A stretch of 64,000 bases of DNA from Streptomyces sp. NBC_01351 (GCF_036237315.1 NZ_CP108356.1:6205501-6269500); one strand, 5' to 3'. Numbered from the stretch's first letter, positions 22,096-30,646 are shown. Translations and numbers: made by a program. The notes: generated from the letters alone by a model not told the origin.

Positions 22096-23373
22096 ATGCC
22101 CACCCCCACCCCCACCCGAGCCCTGCTCAGCGGGCTGCTCGGCGCCGCCCTGCTGATCTCCGTGCCGACCGCCACCGCCGCAGACGCGGCCACCCGCACC
22201 GTCGAGTACCGCGGGCTCCGGCTCGCCGTCCCCGTCGGCTGGCGGGTCGTCGACCTTGAGCGGGAGCCCGACGCCTGCCTGCGACTCGATGTGCCCACCC
22301 TCTACCTCGGCCACGCCGGCACCCAGGCCGAATGCACCGGCCGCGCCGTCGTCCGCCGGGCCGACACCCTGCACCTCGAACCCCTCGACGGTGCCCCGCC
22401 GCGCGCCGACATCCCGACCGTCGGCGAGCTGTCCGCGCCCGTGCCCCGTACCGACAGCAACGAGCTGCGGTACGTCCTGCGCCGGGCCGGCGTCGTGGCC
22501 ACCGTGTCCTACGGGGACGCGCCCGACACCGTACGGGGGATCCTCGCGCAAGCCCGTACGGTGGCCGCGAGCCTGCCTGCGCCCGCCCTGCCCGCCGTGG
22601 CGGCGGACGGTGCGAAGCCCCGTACCGGGCAGCAGGCCTTCACCGGCGAGGGCTTCGACGCCTGTACCGCCCCGACCCAGCGGGCCATGGACACCTGGCG
22701 CGCCGAATCGCCCTTCGGCGCCGTCGGCATCTACATCGGCGGCCGTGCCCGGGCCTGCGCCCAGCCCCGGCTCACGGCCGACTGGGTCCGGCGGCAAGCC
22801 GACGCCGGCTGGCACCTGATGCCCCTCTGGGTCGGCCCGCAGCCCTGGCACAGCTCCAGCACCGGCCTGTCCACCGATCCCTCCGAGGCGAACGAGCAGG
22901 GCCGCGCCGCCGCCGAGGGCGCGGTGGACGCCGCCCGCTCGCTGGGGCTCGGCGCGGGCGCGGTGCTCTACAACGACCTGGAGAACTACACGGACCGCGC
23001 CACCTGGGACGCCCCGGTCGTCGCCTACCTGACCGCCTGGACCGAGCGCCTGCACGAGCTGGGCCACCGCTCCGGCGCCTACGTCGCGGCGAGCTCCGGC
23101 GCCAAGGCGCTCAGCGCCCACCACCACCAGGCCCCCGACGCCATGCCGGACGTGCTGTGGGTGGCCCGCTGGAACGGCGCGGCGTCCGTGACGGACGCGG
23201 ACATGGGGCTGCCCGAGGGCACCGGCAAGTGGTCCGGCCGGCGCCGGGCGCACCAGTTCCGCGGGGACCACGACGCCTCGTACGGCGGGGTCACCATCAA
23301 CATCGACCGCAACTGGCTGGACGTCGACCCGTCGGTCCTCGGCCCGCTCCCGGTGCCGCCGCCCCTCAGCTAG
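22096..23373 (+). CDS. Secreted DUF1906 (glycoside-hydrolase-like, Rv2525c-type) protein
   Basis: 425 aa from the ATG at 22096 (a GTG nine bases earlier is also in frame). Signal peptide: RALLSGLLGAALLISVPTATAADAA. An unassigned beta-rich region (about 30-185) follows, then the DUF1906 TIM-barrel-like domain from GEGFDACTAPTQRAMDTW to the end, including PFGAVGIYIGG, HLMPLWVGPQPW and LYNDLENY (acidic residues at the family catalytic position). Expected to be exported; Rv2525c-like proteins are tied to the cell wall, activity unproven. The 3' end overlaps the convergent gene by 8 bp. Confidence 0.88.
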   Translation: MPTPTPTRALLSGLLGAALLISVPTATAADAATRTVEYRGLRLAVPVGWRVVDLEREPDACLRLDVPTLYLGHAGTQAECTGRAVVRRADTLHLEPLDGAPPRADIPTVGELSAPVPRTDSNELRYVLRRAGVVATVSYGDAPDTVRGILAQARTVAASLPAPALPAVAADGAKPRTGQQAFTGEGFDACTAPTQRAMDTWRAESPFGAVGIYIGGRARACAQPRLTADWVRRQADAGWHLMPLWVGPQPWHSSSTGLSTDPSEANEQGRAAAEGAVDAARSLGLGAGAVLYNDLENYTDRATWDAPVVAYLTAWTERLHELGHRSGAYVAASSGAKALSAHHHQAPDAMPDVLWVARWNGAASVTDADMGLPEGTGKWSGRRRAHQFRGDHDASYGGVTINIDRNWLDVDPSVLGPLPVPPPLS

Positions 23374-23875
23374 CCGGATCCTCGCGCGGCGGCTCGTCGT
23401 CATTGCCCCGGCGGATGGTGCGCAGGCCGTGCGCCGGGGTCCACGAGCGGATGACGAGGTCGTCGCCCTCCACGCCGATGTGGACCACCTCGGTCAGGTC
23501 GACGTGGAAGAGGTGGAAGGGGTGCGGGGTGTCCGTCTCCTCCGCGTACCGGTGCAGCTCGGGCGGGTCGACCTGCTCCAGCGCGCGCCCGGAGATCCGT
23601 ACGTCCCCGTCCGGCATCTCCTCACCCGCGCCCGGGTTCGTGTGGAGGGCGAACCGCGGGTCGCGCTGGAGGTCCCTGGCCTTCATGGAGCCCGCCATCA
23701 TGCCGAGCCACAGCTCCCCGCCGCGGATGTCGACGTTCAGCCCGGCCACCCGGGGTGAGCCGTCCTTGCGCAGGGTGGCCAGGACGTGGTGCGGGTACTG
23801 CGCGAAGCGGGCCTGAACCGCCGCCGCGAACTTCGGTTCCGCCTTTTCGAACGCTGCCCAGTTGTTCGTCGTCAT
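23366..23875 (-). CDS. Pyridoxamine 5'-phosphate oxidase-like (FMN/F420-binding split barrel) protein
   Basis: 169 aa. Split beta-barrel features: LATLRKDGSPRVAGLNVDIRGGELWLGMMAGSMKARDLQRDPRFALHT, the flavin/F420 phosphate-contact region, followed by DVRISGRALEQ. Likely a flavin-dependent oxidoreductase of unknown substrate. Single gene; 55 bp from the VWA gene on the same strand. Confidence 0.85.
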   Translation of the reverse strand: MTTNNWAAFEKAEPKFAAAVQARFAQYPHHVLATLRKDGSPRVAGLNVDIRGGELWLGMMAGSMKARDLQRDPRFALHTNPGAGEEMPDGDVRISGRALEQVDPPELHRYAEETDTPHPFHLFHVDLTEVVHIGVEGDDLVIRSWTPAHGLRTIRRGNDDEPPREDPAS

Positions 23876-23930
23876 AGCTCCATCAAAGCGCGAGGTGCTG
23901 ATGGTCGCCGCTCAGGCGCGACGCGCGGAG

Positions 23931-24659
23931 TCAGCTCCGTACGATGCCCGCGCCGCGCGCCGCCGCCAGCCAGGCCGGGAACTCGCCGACGAGGCGGTCG
24001 TACAGCTCCGCGTCCGGGACGGTGCGCGGGTCCAGGCCCGCGTGGAAGTAGCCCGCGTTGTCCACCACGCGGCGCTCCGGGACGGGCAGTTCGTCGAGTC
24101 GGCGCAGGAAGTCGAACTGCGAGCTGCGGGTGTTGCCGAAGCCGACGAACTGCCAGAAGAGGGGGAGGGGGGCCGCCTTGCACAGGTACTTCTCCGCGGC
24201 GAGCTTGTTGATCGGCCCACCGTCGGTCTGGAAGACGACGAGGGCGGGCAGCGTCGAACCCGAGTCCTGGTAGTGGTCGATCACCGCGTCCATCGCCGCG
24301 TGGTAGGCCGTCTTGCCCATGTGGCCGAGGCGGGAGGCGATCTCGGTGACCCGGCCCTCGTGCCCGACGAGGGAGATCTCCTCCACCGCGTCGACCTCGG
24401 TGGAGAAGAACACCACCGGTACGCGGGCGTCGTCGTCCAGGTGCGCGGACAGGCCCAGCACCCGGTCGGCGAGGGCCTGCACGCTGCCGTCCGCGTAGTA
24501 CGGCTTCATGGACCCCGAGTAGTCCAGTACGAGGTAGACGGCGGCGCGCCCGTCCTCCATGCCGTGTTTGCGCAGCGAGACCCCGGCGCTCTTGTAGAGA
24601 CTCACGAGCGCCGGAGCCGCTTCTTCGACCTTGCGGAGGTTTATCGCACTGCGCGTCAT
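23931..24659 (-). CDS. VWA-domain protein (TerF-like)
   Basis: 242 aa, nearly all one von Willebrand factor A domain. The MIDAS motif DYSGSM is at about residues 46-51, the second-site Thr in GHMGKTAYHAAMDAV, and the third-site Asp in FQTDGGP. The fold resembles VWA proteins of the tellurium-resistance/calcium-signalling group. No signal peptide, so it acts in the cytoplasm, probably in metal-dependent protein binding. Standing alone without ter genes, its role is open. Confidence 0.85.
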   Translation of the reverse strand: MTRSAINLRKVEEAAPALVSLYKSAGVSLRKHGMEDGRAAVYLVLDYSGSMKPYYADGSVQALADRVLGLSAHLDDDARVPVVFFSTEVDAVEEISLVGHEGRVTEIASRLGHMGKTAYHAAMDAVIDHYQDSGSTLPALVVFQTDGGPINKLAAEKYLCKAAPLPLFWQFVGFGNTRSSQFDFLRRLDELPVPERRVVDNAGYFHAGLDPRTVPDAELYDRLVGEFPAWLAAARGAGIVRS

Positions 24660-24674
24660 GATTCCGAGGGTACG

Positions 24675-25892
24675 TCAGCCCGCCCTGACGTAACCGAGTT
24701 CGGCCGCGAGCCGGGTCCGGTGCTCGGCCGGCGAGCCGAAGAGGAGGGCGGAGCCGTGGGCGCGCTTGAAGAACTCGTGGGCCTCGTGTTCCCAGGTGAT
24801 GCCGATGCCGCCGTGCAGCTGGATCATCTCCCCGGCGACGTACGAGTACGCCTGCGAGCAGGCCGACTTGGCGGCCGCCGCCAGGTGGGGCGGGGCGTCG
24901 GCGGCGGCCGCGGCGAGCGCCATCGAGCGGGCCGACTCCACGGCCGCGTACATGTCGGCGAGCCGGTGCTTCACGGCCTGGAAGGAGCCGATGGGGCGGC
25001 CGAACTGGACCCGGTCCTTCGCGTAGCGGACCGTGGCCTCCAGCGCGGCTCCGGCGGCCCCCGCCTGTTCGGCGGCGAGCGCCGTGCAGGCCAGGTCCCG
25101 GACCCGGGCCAGGACTCCGGCGCCGTCGGGCGAGAGCAGCCGGGCCGGGGTCCGCGCGAGGGTGAGCTCCGCGAGCGGCCGGGTGCGGTCCACGGTGGAC
25201 CGGGGGGTGAAGGCCGCGGGCGGGGCGGTGAGCTCGAAGAGGGCGAGCCGGCCGCTGCCGTTGCCCTGGCCGGGCGAGGAAGGGCTGCCGTTGCCCTGGC
25301 CGCCGGGACTGATGGCGGTGCGCCGGCCGGGCTCGGTGCCGGTGCCGGTGCCGGTGCCGGTGCCGGGTTCAGGCTCGGGGTCGGGGTCGCCGCCGATGGT
25401 GGCGAAGACCAGTACCAGGGACGGCTCGGACGGGCCCGCCAGCACGTACCGCTTGGTGCCCGTGAGCAGCCACCCGCCGCCGTTCGGCTCCGCCCGGGTG
25501 GCCATGTCGGCGGCCTCCCAGCCCCCGCGCCCGACGCCCCCGCCGGGGGTTTCCGCCCAGGCCAGGGCGCCTACCAGGGAGCCGTCCGCCAGGGCCGGGA
25601 GGTACTTCGCGCAGGACTCCTCGTCGCCCGCGGCCAGCAGGGCCCGTACGGTCAGCACCGCCGAGCCCAGGTACGGTACGGGGCTCAGCGCGCGGCCCAG
25701 TTCCGCCATGACCACCCCGACCTCGGCGGCCCCGCAGCCCAGCCCGCCGTACTCCTCCGGTACCGCCAGCGCGGCCGCGCCCACCTGGGCCGTCAGCGGG
25801 GCCCAGGCCGCGTGGCCGGGATGCCGCGCCAGCACCGCCCGTACCGCGTCCCGCAGTTCCTCCTGCTCGGGCGTCCACTCCAGGCCGCTCAC
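24675..25892 (-). CDS. Acyl-CoA dehydrogenase (FadE-type, steroid C/D-ring cluster)
   Basis: 405 aa from a GTG that overlaps the ligase stop (GTGA). ACAD layout: helical N-domain (LAVPEEYGGLG), middle beta-domain (GWLLTGTKRYVLAGP), C-domain (RVQFGRPIGSFQAVKHRLADMYAAVE and MIQLHGGIGITWEHEAHEFFKRAH). It carries an unusual low-complexity insert in the beta-domain (PDPEPEPGTGTGTGT then a GQGNGS pair). Being the operon partner of the FadD3-like ligase points to oxidation of a steroid-derived acyl-CoA, in the manner of FadE31-33. Possibly one subunit of a heterotetramer with an ACAD encoded elsewhere. Confidence 0.82.
   Translation of the reverse strand: MSGLEWTPEQEELRDAVRAVLARHPGHAAWAPLTAQVGAAALAVPEEYGGLGCGAAEVGVVMAELGRALSPVPYLGSAVLTVRALLAAGDEESCAKYLPALADGSLVGALAWAETPGGGVGRGGWEAADMATRAEPNGGGWLLTGTKRYVLAGPSEPSLVLVFATIGGDPDPEPEPGTGTGTGTGTEPGRRTAISPGGQGNGSPSSPGQGNGSGRLALFELTAPPAAFTPRSTVDRTRPLAELTLARTPARLLSPDGAGVLARVRDLACTALAAEQAGAAGAALEATVRYAKDRVQFGRPIGSFQAVKHRLADMYAAVESARSMALAAAAADAPPHLAAAAKSACSQAYSYVAGEMIQLHGGIGITWEHEAHEFFKRAHGSALLFGSPAEHRTRLAAELGYVRAG
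25335..25364 (-). repeat. Hexanucleotide microsatellite (GGTGCC)5 inside the acyl-CoA dehydrogenase gene
   Basis: Five perfect consecutive GGTGCC units encode a Gly-Thr repeat. Two further direct repeats (CTGCCGTTGCCCTGGCC at about 25254 and 25289) lie next to it. Slippage would change length in frame. Confidence 0.85.
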
Positions 25893-27514
25893 GAGCCCTC
25901 CCCCCGCGCCGCGCGCCGCAGCTCGGTCTTCAGCAGCTTGCCGCCGGCGTTGCGCGGGAGCTCCGGTACGAGGTGGAAGCGCCTGGGCACCTTGAAGTTG
26001 GCCAGGCGTTCGCGGGCCCAGGCCGTCAGCTCGGCGGCCGTGACGGGCGGCCCGGCCGTGACCACGTAGGCCACCCCCACCTCGCCGAGCCGCTCGTCCG
26101 GGGCCCCGACCACGGCCGCGTCGGTGACGGCGGGATGGGTCAGCAGGACGTTCTCCACTTCCGCCGGGTAGGCGTTGAACCCGCCGACCACGTACATGTC
26201 CTTCAGCCGGTCGGTGATCGAGAGGTAGCCGCGCCCGTCCAGGACGCCGATGTCCCCGGTGCGCAGCCAGCCGCCGGGCAGCACGGCCTCGGCGGTGGAG
26301 GCCGGGTCGTCGAGGTAGCCGGGGGTGACGTGGTAGCCGCGGACCTGCACCTCGCCCGGCTCCCCGGCCGGCAGCACCTCGCCGAGCGGGGAGGCGATCC
26401 GTACCTCGGTGTCGGGCAGCGGCAGGCCCACGGTGTGGGCGACCGTCCAGGCGTCCGCGTCGGTGGGGCAGACGGAGACGACCCCGCCGGACTCCGTCAG
26501 CCCGTACGCGGTGAACACGTCGGGCGCGCCGAGCACTTCGCGGATCTGCTCGACGAGGGCGGTGGGGACGGAGGCCGCCCCGGTCCCGGCCAGCCGCAGC
26601 GCCGACAGGTCGTGCGAGGCGAGGGCGGGGTGCCGGATCAGGCCGTGGAAGACCGTCGGGGGGCCCATCAGGCAGGTCACCCGCTCGGCGGCCATCCGGG
26701 CCAGGACGCGGTCGGTGTCGTAGACGGCCTCGGGGAGCATCGTGACCCCGCGCAGCAGGCACGCGAGGACCCCGGCCTTGTAGCCGAAGGTGTGGAAGAA
26801 GGGGTTGACCAGCAGGTACCGGTCCCCGGGGCGCAGGGTGACCAGCTCGGACCAGGAGGCGTAGAGCCGCAGGGTCTGGCCGTGGGTGGTCATGACGCCC
26901 TTGGAGCGGCCGGTGGTGCCGGAGGTGTACAGGATGTCACTGAGGTCCTCGGGGCGGATCCGGTCGGCGCGGGCGAGCCGCTCCGCCTCGGTGACGGAAT
27001 CCCCGGCGGCCAGGTACGCCTCCCAGGACCCGGGGCCCGTCCCGCCGCGCAGGACGACGGTGGAGGTGAGGGCGCCGAGGTCCTCGCCGGAGGTGTGCAG
27101 GTCACGGACGTAGTCGGTGCCGAGGAAGCCGCGCTCGGTGAAGAGCACGCGGGCGCCGCTGCGCCGGATGATGTCGGCCGCCTCGGCGGGCTTGTAGCGG
27201 GTGTTGACCGGTACGAGGACCGCGCCCGCGCCGACCGCGCCCAGCGCGGCGGCGATCCACTGGCGGCTGTTCGGGGCCCAGATCGCCACCCGGTCGCCGG
27301 GCCGGACACCGTGCGCGATGGCCGCGCGGGCGGCGGCGGCGATCTCGACGGCCAGCCGGGCGAAGGTCCAGCGGACCTCCCCGTCGGCGAGCGCCTCGCG
27401 GTCCCCGTACACGGCGGCGGCGTACTCGGGGAGCCGGGCGAGCGTGGCGGGCGGTGGCAGTGGCGGTGCCGGCTGTGGGACCGGTGGCGGTGACTGTGGC
27501 GGTGCCGGTGGCAT
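25889..27514 (-). CDS. fadD3: FadD3-like HIP:CoA ligase (AMP-dependent synthetase)
   Basis: 541 aa. ATP-binding motif ILYTSGTTGRSKGV, NPFFHTFGYKAGVLACL, AYGLTESGG, and hinge/C-terminal motifs GWLRTGDIG and DRLKDMYVVGGFNAYPAEVE, with catalytic Lys in PRNAGGKLLK. FFHTFGYKAG and the local blocks closely follow Mycobacterium FadD3, which activates the C/D-ring propanoate (HIP) left after ring A/B removal. The ATG at 27514 leaves a Pro-rich N-terminus of about 25 residues. It shares its operon with an ACAD and diverges from a flavin reductase over a region carrying the shared 35-bp motif. A related cyclic acid is an alternative substrate. Confidence 0.82.
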   Translation of the reverse strand: MPPAPPQSPPPVPQPAPPLPPPATLARLPEYAAAVYGDREALADGEVRWTFARLAVEIAAAARAAIAHGVRPGDRVAIWAPNSRQWIAAALGAVGAGAVLVPVNTRYKPAEAADIIRRSGARVLFTERGFLGTDYVRDLHTSGEDLGALTSTVVLRGGTGPGSWEAYLAAGDSVTEAERLARADRIRPEDLSDILYTSGTTGRSKGVMTTHGQTLRLYASWSELVTLRPGDRYLLVNPFFHTFGYKAGVLACLLRGVTMLPEAVYDTDRVLARMAAERVTCLMGPPTVFHGLIRHPALASHDLSALRLAGTGAASVPTALVEQIREVLGAPDVFTAYGLTESGGVVSVCPTDADAWTVAHTVGLPLPDTEVRIASPLGEVLPAGEPGEVQVRGYHVTPGYLDDPASTAEAVLPGGWLRTGDIGVLDGRGYLSITDRLKDMYVVGGFNAYPAEVENVLLTHPAVTDAAVVGAPDERLGEVGVAYVVTAGPPVTAAELTAWARERLANFKVPRRFHLVPELPRNAGGKLLKTELRRAARGEGS

Positions 27515-27565
27515 CGGACGGACCCTCCCTACTTGACGAGCGAGCGTGGGCGGTATCCAATCACA

Positions 27566-27600
27566 GGTGTTTCGGTTAGGCATATACCTAGTAGAAATAT
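27566..27600 (+). promoter_or_regulatory. 35-bp conserved motif, copy 1 (putative PadR operator)
   Basis: An A/T-rich stretch in the fadD3/flavin-reductase intergenic region. It aligns without gaps to the reverse strand of 28730-28764, with about 25 of 35 positions identical (core TTTCGRTTAGGMATA, then CTAG, AG, ATA). It contains the palindrome TAGGCATATACCTA. It lies just upstream of the reductase ribosome site and inside the fadD3 promoter region. Confidence 0.65.
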
Positions 27601-27612
27601 TTGGAGGCTCCC

Positions 27613-28161
27613 GTGGAGACCCTCAAGTCGGTCCTCTCCAGCTTCTGCACCGGCGTCGCCGTCATCACGGCATGCGAAGGCGACGGCCGTCCCGTCGGAA
27701 TGGCCGTGCAGTCGTTCTCATCGGTTTCGCTGGACCCGCCGCTGGTCTGCTTCTGTCCGGCCCGTACCTCGACCACCTGGCCGAAGATCCGGGCCGCCGG
27801 CGCCTTCGCCGTCAACATCCTGGCCGCCGACCAGCAGGAACTGTGCCGCCGGTTCGCCGTGACCGGCGGGGACAAGTTCGCCGGCGTCCCCTGGCGTCCG
27901 GGTGGAAACGGCGCGCCCCTGCTCGACGGAGTCCTCGCGAGCGTCGAGTGCGATCTGGAGGACGTGCTGGACGGCGGCGACCACGAGATCGCCCTCGGCA
28001 GGGTCACCGCCCTGACCGCGCACCGCGCCGGCGAGCCGCCGCTGCTCTACTTCCGGCGCGCCTACGGGCGCTTGCCGAGCTCGCCGCGCTCGCCCCGCCC
28101 GGCGGCCAGTGCCTCGATGTCCTCCAGCATGGCGGCCGCGAGGTCGCGCTCGGAGGCGTAG
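27613..28161 (+). CDS. Flavin reductase (HsaB/HpaC type)
   Basis: 182 aa from the GTG at 27613, which has GGAGG five bases upstream (a TTG at 27601 is less likely). Family motifs: CTGVAVITACEGDGRPVGMAVQSFSSVSLDPPLVCFC and FAVNILAADQQELCRRFA, ending in LLYFRRAYGRLP near residue 155. It would supply reduced flavin to a monooxygenase, most likely the luciferase-like enzyme encoded at 28787. Odd: the last 27 or so residues are low-complexity and lie antisense to the padR 3' end (100-bp convergent overlap), so the original stop has probably been lost. Confidence 0.85.
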   Translation: METLKSVLSSFCTGVAVITACEGDGRPVGMAVQSFSSVSLDPPLVCFCPARTSTTWPKIRAAGAFAVNILAADQQELCRRFAVTGGDKFAGVPWRPGGNGAPLLDGVLASVECDLEDVLDGGDHEIALGRVTALTAHRAGEPPLLYFRRAYGRLPSSPRSPRPAASASMSSSMAAARSRSEA

Positions 28162-28679
28162 TACCGCTCGGCCCACTTGAGGGTGAGCGTCGGGTAGGCC
28201 CAGGCCGACTCGTCCTTCGCGCCCTCCACGTCGGCCACCGCCCGACGCCGCATCTTCTCCGCGAACTCCTGGTGCCGGCCCAGGACTTCCCGCATCTGCT
28301 CCGGCTCCAGCAGGTGGCCCAGCCACAGTCGCAGCATCGGCCCGTGCTTGAGCGCGGGCGGGTCGACCGGGGCCTCGCGGGCCCATTCCCGTACGGCCGT
28401 CATGCCTTCGTCGGTGATCCGGTACACCCGCTTGTCGCGGGTGCCGGTCTCCTGGGTGACGAGCCGTGAAGAGGCGTAGCCGGCCTTCTCCAGGCGCTTG
28501 AGCTCGCTGTAGATCTGGCTGAAGGACGGGCTCCAGTAGAAGAAGCGCAGCGACCAGTCCGACCACTTCTTCAGGTCGTAGCCGGAGAGCTCCTCCCCGA
28601 AGGAGAGCAGCCCGAGCACCGCCCAGCTGGTCGCGGGGAGTGCTCGCTTGTTCGACTCGTCTGCCTTCTCTTCTGCCAC
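28062..28679 (-). CDS. PadR-family transcriptional regulator
   Basis: 205 aa from a GTG at 28679; the longer frame to 28763 would run through the putative operator. The winged helix begins SWAVLGLLSFGEELSGYDLKKW and includes FSQIYSELKRLEKAGY and a wing RDKRVYRITDEG. The helical dimerisation tail (PALKHGPMLRLWLGHLLEPEQM) matches the Vir-like PadR C-domain. It diverges from the luciferase-like operon and shares its intergenic motif with the fadD3 region, so it probably represses both and is relieved by a pathway intermediate. Confidence 0.9.
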   Translation of the reverse strand: MAEEKADESNKRALPATSWAVLGLLSFGEELSGYDLKKWSDWSLRFFYWSPSFSQIYSELKRLEKAGYASSRLVTQETGTRDKRVYRITDEGMTAVREWAREAPVDPPALKHGPMLRLWLGHLLEPEQMREVLGRHQEFAEKMRRRAVADVEGAKDESAWAYPTLTLKWAERYYASERDLAAAMLEDIEALAAGRGERGELGKRP

Positions 28680-28729
28680 GCAGCGCAGTCTACGACCGGT
28701 CCCCGCGGTGCCCTTCCCCCCGAGGGGTA

Positions 28730-28764
28730 TGACTGCTAGAAGTATTCCTAATCGAAATACCACT
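28730..28764 (-). promoter_or_regulatory. 35-bp conserved motif, copy 2 (putative PadR operator)
   Basis: Between the padR start (28679) and the luciferase-like GTG (28787). On the minus strand it matches 27566-27600 at about 25 of 35 positions. It includes the inverted repeat GTATT-9 nt-AATAC at 28742-28760. The position covers the likely promoters of both divergent genes, consistent with autoregulation plus control of the oxygenase operon. Confidence 0.65.
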
Positions 28765-28786
28765 CCCTGGATGGAGGGACCTCCCC

Positions 28787-29914
28787 GTGAAGTTCTCGAT
28801 GATCTTCGAGGCCCAGCTCGTCGACCCGACCCCGGAGCGCGAGCGCCAGGTCATCCACGACTGCGTCGAACAGGCCGTCCTCGCCGAGGAGATGGGCTTC
28901 GACCGGATCTGGGCCGTCGAACACCACTCGCTGACCCAGTACGCCCACATGAGCGCCTCCGAGATCTTCCTGACCTGGGTCGCCGCCCGGACGCAGAAGA
29001 TCCGCATCGGCCACGGCGTCGTCACCATGCCCTTCGGCTACCAGCACCCGGTCCGCGTCGCCGAGCGCGCCGCCATGCTCGACGTGCTCTCCGGCGGACG
29101 CGTCGACATCGGCGCCGGGCGCGGCGCCACCCGCCAGGAGATGTCCATGTACGGGGTGAAGCCCGAGGACACCTACCCGCAGATGGAAGAAGCACTGCGG
29201 ATCTTCTCCGCCGCCTGGCGCGAGCCGGAGTTCGAATGGCACGGCTCCATCGACATCGGCCCCGGTGCGATCCTGCCCCGCCCGGTCCAGGACCCGCACC
29301 CGCCGCTCTTCATGGCCTGCTCCAAGCACGACACCCTCAAACTCGCCGCCGAACTCGGCATCGGAGCCCTGGTGATGGGCTTCGCGGGCGCCGACGACGT
29401 CCGCGCGATGCGCAAGGTCTACGACGAGGCCATCGCCACCCGCACCGGCGAGCGCCTCGTGTCGAGCGAGGTCAACGACCACCTCTCCGCCCTCTGCCCG
29501 ACCATCGTCCTCGACGACGCCGAGCGCGCGCTGCGGCTCGGCACGCGCGGCCAGCGCTTCTTCGCCGAGTCCATCGCCCACTGGTACGGCAACGCCCCCG
29601 CACCGACCGGCTACGCCGAGGACGAGGACCACGTAGGGGCGCTCGCCAAGGGCCGCGACGAGCTCGTCGCCAAGCTCCACGAGGCCAACATCCCGGCGCG
29701 GCCCGTCGACACCGGCACCTACAACGCGGAGCACGCGTACGGCAGCGCCGAGACCGCCATCGCCTACGTCGAGCAGCTGCGCGAGATCGGCGTCGACGAG
29801 GTGATGTGCCTGATCCAGATGGGCACGGTCCCGCAGGAGGCCTGCCTGGAGACCATCCGCCAGTGGGGCGAGAAGGTCATCCCGCACTTCCGTGCCCTGG
29901 AACAGGAGGCCTGA
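28787..29914 (+). CDS. Luciferase-like flavin-dependent monooxygenase
   Basis: 375 aa from a GTG with GGAGGGACC upstream. LLM TIM barrel: KFSMIFEAQ, VLAEEMGFDRIWAVEHHSL, IRIGHGVVTMPFGYQHPVRVAERAAMLDVLSGGRVDIGAGRGATRQEM, typical of the group A/C FMNH2-dependent monooxygenases. It would use reduced flavin from the nearby reductase. With the following SDR and esterase it could make a dehydrogenase, Baeyer-Villiger oxygenase and ester hydrolase series on a cyclic ketone (inference). Three bases separate its stop from the SDR start. Confidence 0.85.
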   Translation: MKFSMIFEAQLVDPTPERERQVIHDCVEQAVLAEEMGFDRIWAVEHHSLTQYAHMSASEIFLTWVAARTQKIRIGHGVVTMPFGYQHPVRVAERAAMLDVLSGGRVDIGAGRGATRQEMSMYGVKPEDTYPQMEEALRIFSAAWREPEFEWHGSIDIGPGAILPRPVQDPHPPLFMACSKHDTLKLAAELGIGALVMGFAGADDVRAMRKVYDEAIATRTGERLVSSEVNDHLSALCPTIVLDDAERALRLGTRGQRFFAESIAHWYGNAPAPTGYAEDEDHVGALAKGRDELVAKLHEANIPARPVDTGTYNAEHAYGSAETAIAYVEQLREIGVDEVMCLIQMGTVPQEACLETIRQWGEKVIPHFRALEQEA

Positions 29915-29917
29915 GCC

Positions 29918-30646
29918 ATGAGCATCTCCCTCGACGGGAAGGTCGTCGTCGTCACCGGAGCCGGACGCGGCCAGGGCGCGGCCGAGGCCCGCCTGTTCGC
30001 GGAAGCCGGCGCGCGGGTCGTCGTCACGGACGTACGGGAGGACGAGGGCCGGGCGGTGGCCGCCTCGCTCGGTGACCAGGGACTGTACGTACCCCACGAC
30101 GTGGCCGACCCGGCGAGCTGGGCCGGGGTCGTCGCGGAGGCGGTCAAGGCCTTCGGCACGATCTCGGCACTGGTCAACAACGCGGCCTTGTGGCGCACGG
30201 CCCACGTGGAGCAGCAGTCCCTGGAGGACTTCGAGACCCTGCTGCGGGTCAACCTGCTGGGCCCCTTCCTCGGCATCCAGGCGGTGGCGCCGGTGCTGCG
30301 GGCGGGCGGGGGCGGCTCGATCGTCAACATCTCCTCCACGGCCGGGCTGGTCGGGATCCCCGGCCACGCGGCGTACGGATCGACCAAGTTCGGGCTGCGC
30401 GGGCTCACCCGGTCGGCGGCGCTGGACCTGGCCGGGGACCGGATCCGGGTCAACTCGGTGCATCCGGGGGCCATCGACACCCCGATGGTGGCGGAGGTCG
30501 CGGGCCGGGACTGGTCGCACGTACCGCTCGGGCGGATGGGACGGCCGGAGGAGGTCGGGGAGCTGGTGCTCTTCCTCTGCTCGGACGCGTCCTCGTACGT
30601 CACGGGCACGGAGTTCACCGTCGACGGCGGGATGACCACGGCATGA
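29918..30646 (+). CDS. Short-chain dehydrogenase/reductase
   Basis: 242 aa classical SDR: TGAGRGQGAAEARLF cofactor motif, NNAA at about residue 86, catalytic Ser in NISSTAGLVG, YGSTK (Tyr-Lys), and the C-terminal VTGTEFTVDGGM. Probably oxidises a hydroxysteroid or alicyclic alcohol in the PadR-linked operon. It overlaps the esterase start by ATGA. Confidence 0.88.
   Translation: MSISLDGKVVVVTGAGRGQGAAEARLFAEAGARVVVTDVREDEGRAVAASLGDQGLYVPHDVADPASWAGVVAEAVKAFGTISALVNNAALWRTAHVEQQSLEDFETLLRVNLLGPFLGIQAVAPVLRAGGGGSIVNISSTAGLVGIPGHAAYGSTKFGLRGLTRSAALDLAGDRIRVNSVHPGAIDTPMVAEVAGRDWSHVPLGRMGRPEEVGELVLFLCSDASSYVTGTEFTVDGGMTTA

Noticed and set aside
27601..27612. TTG at 27601 as flavin reductase start.
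   Set aside because: The GTG at 27613 has GGAGG at correct spacing; using the TTG would place the ribosome site inside the gene.
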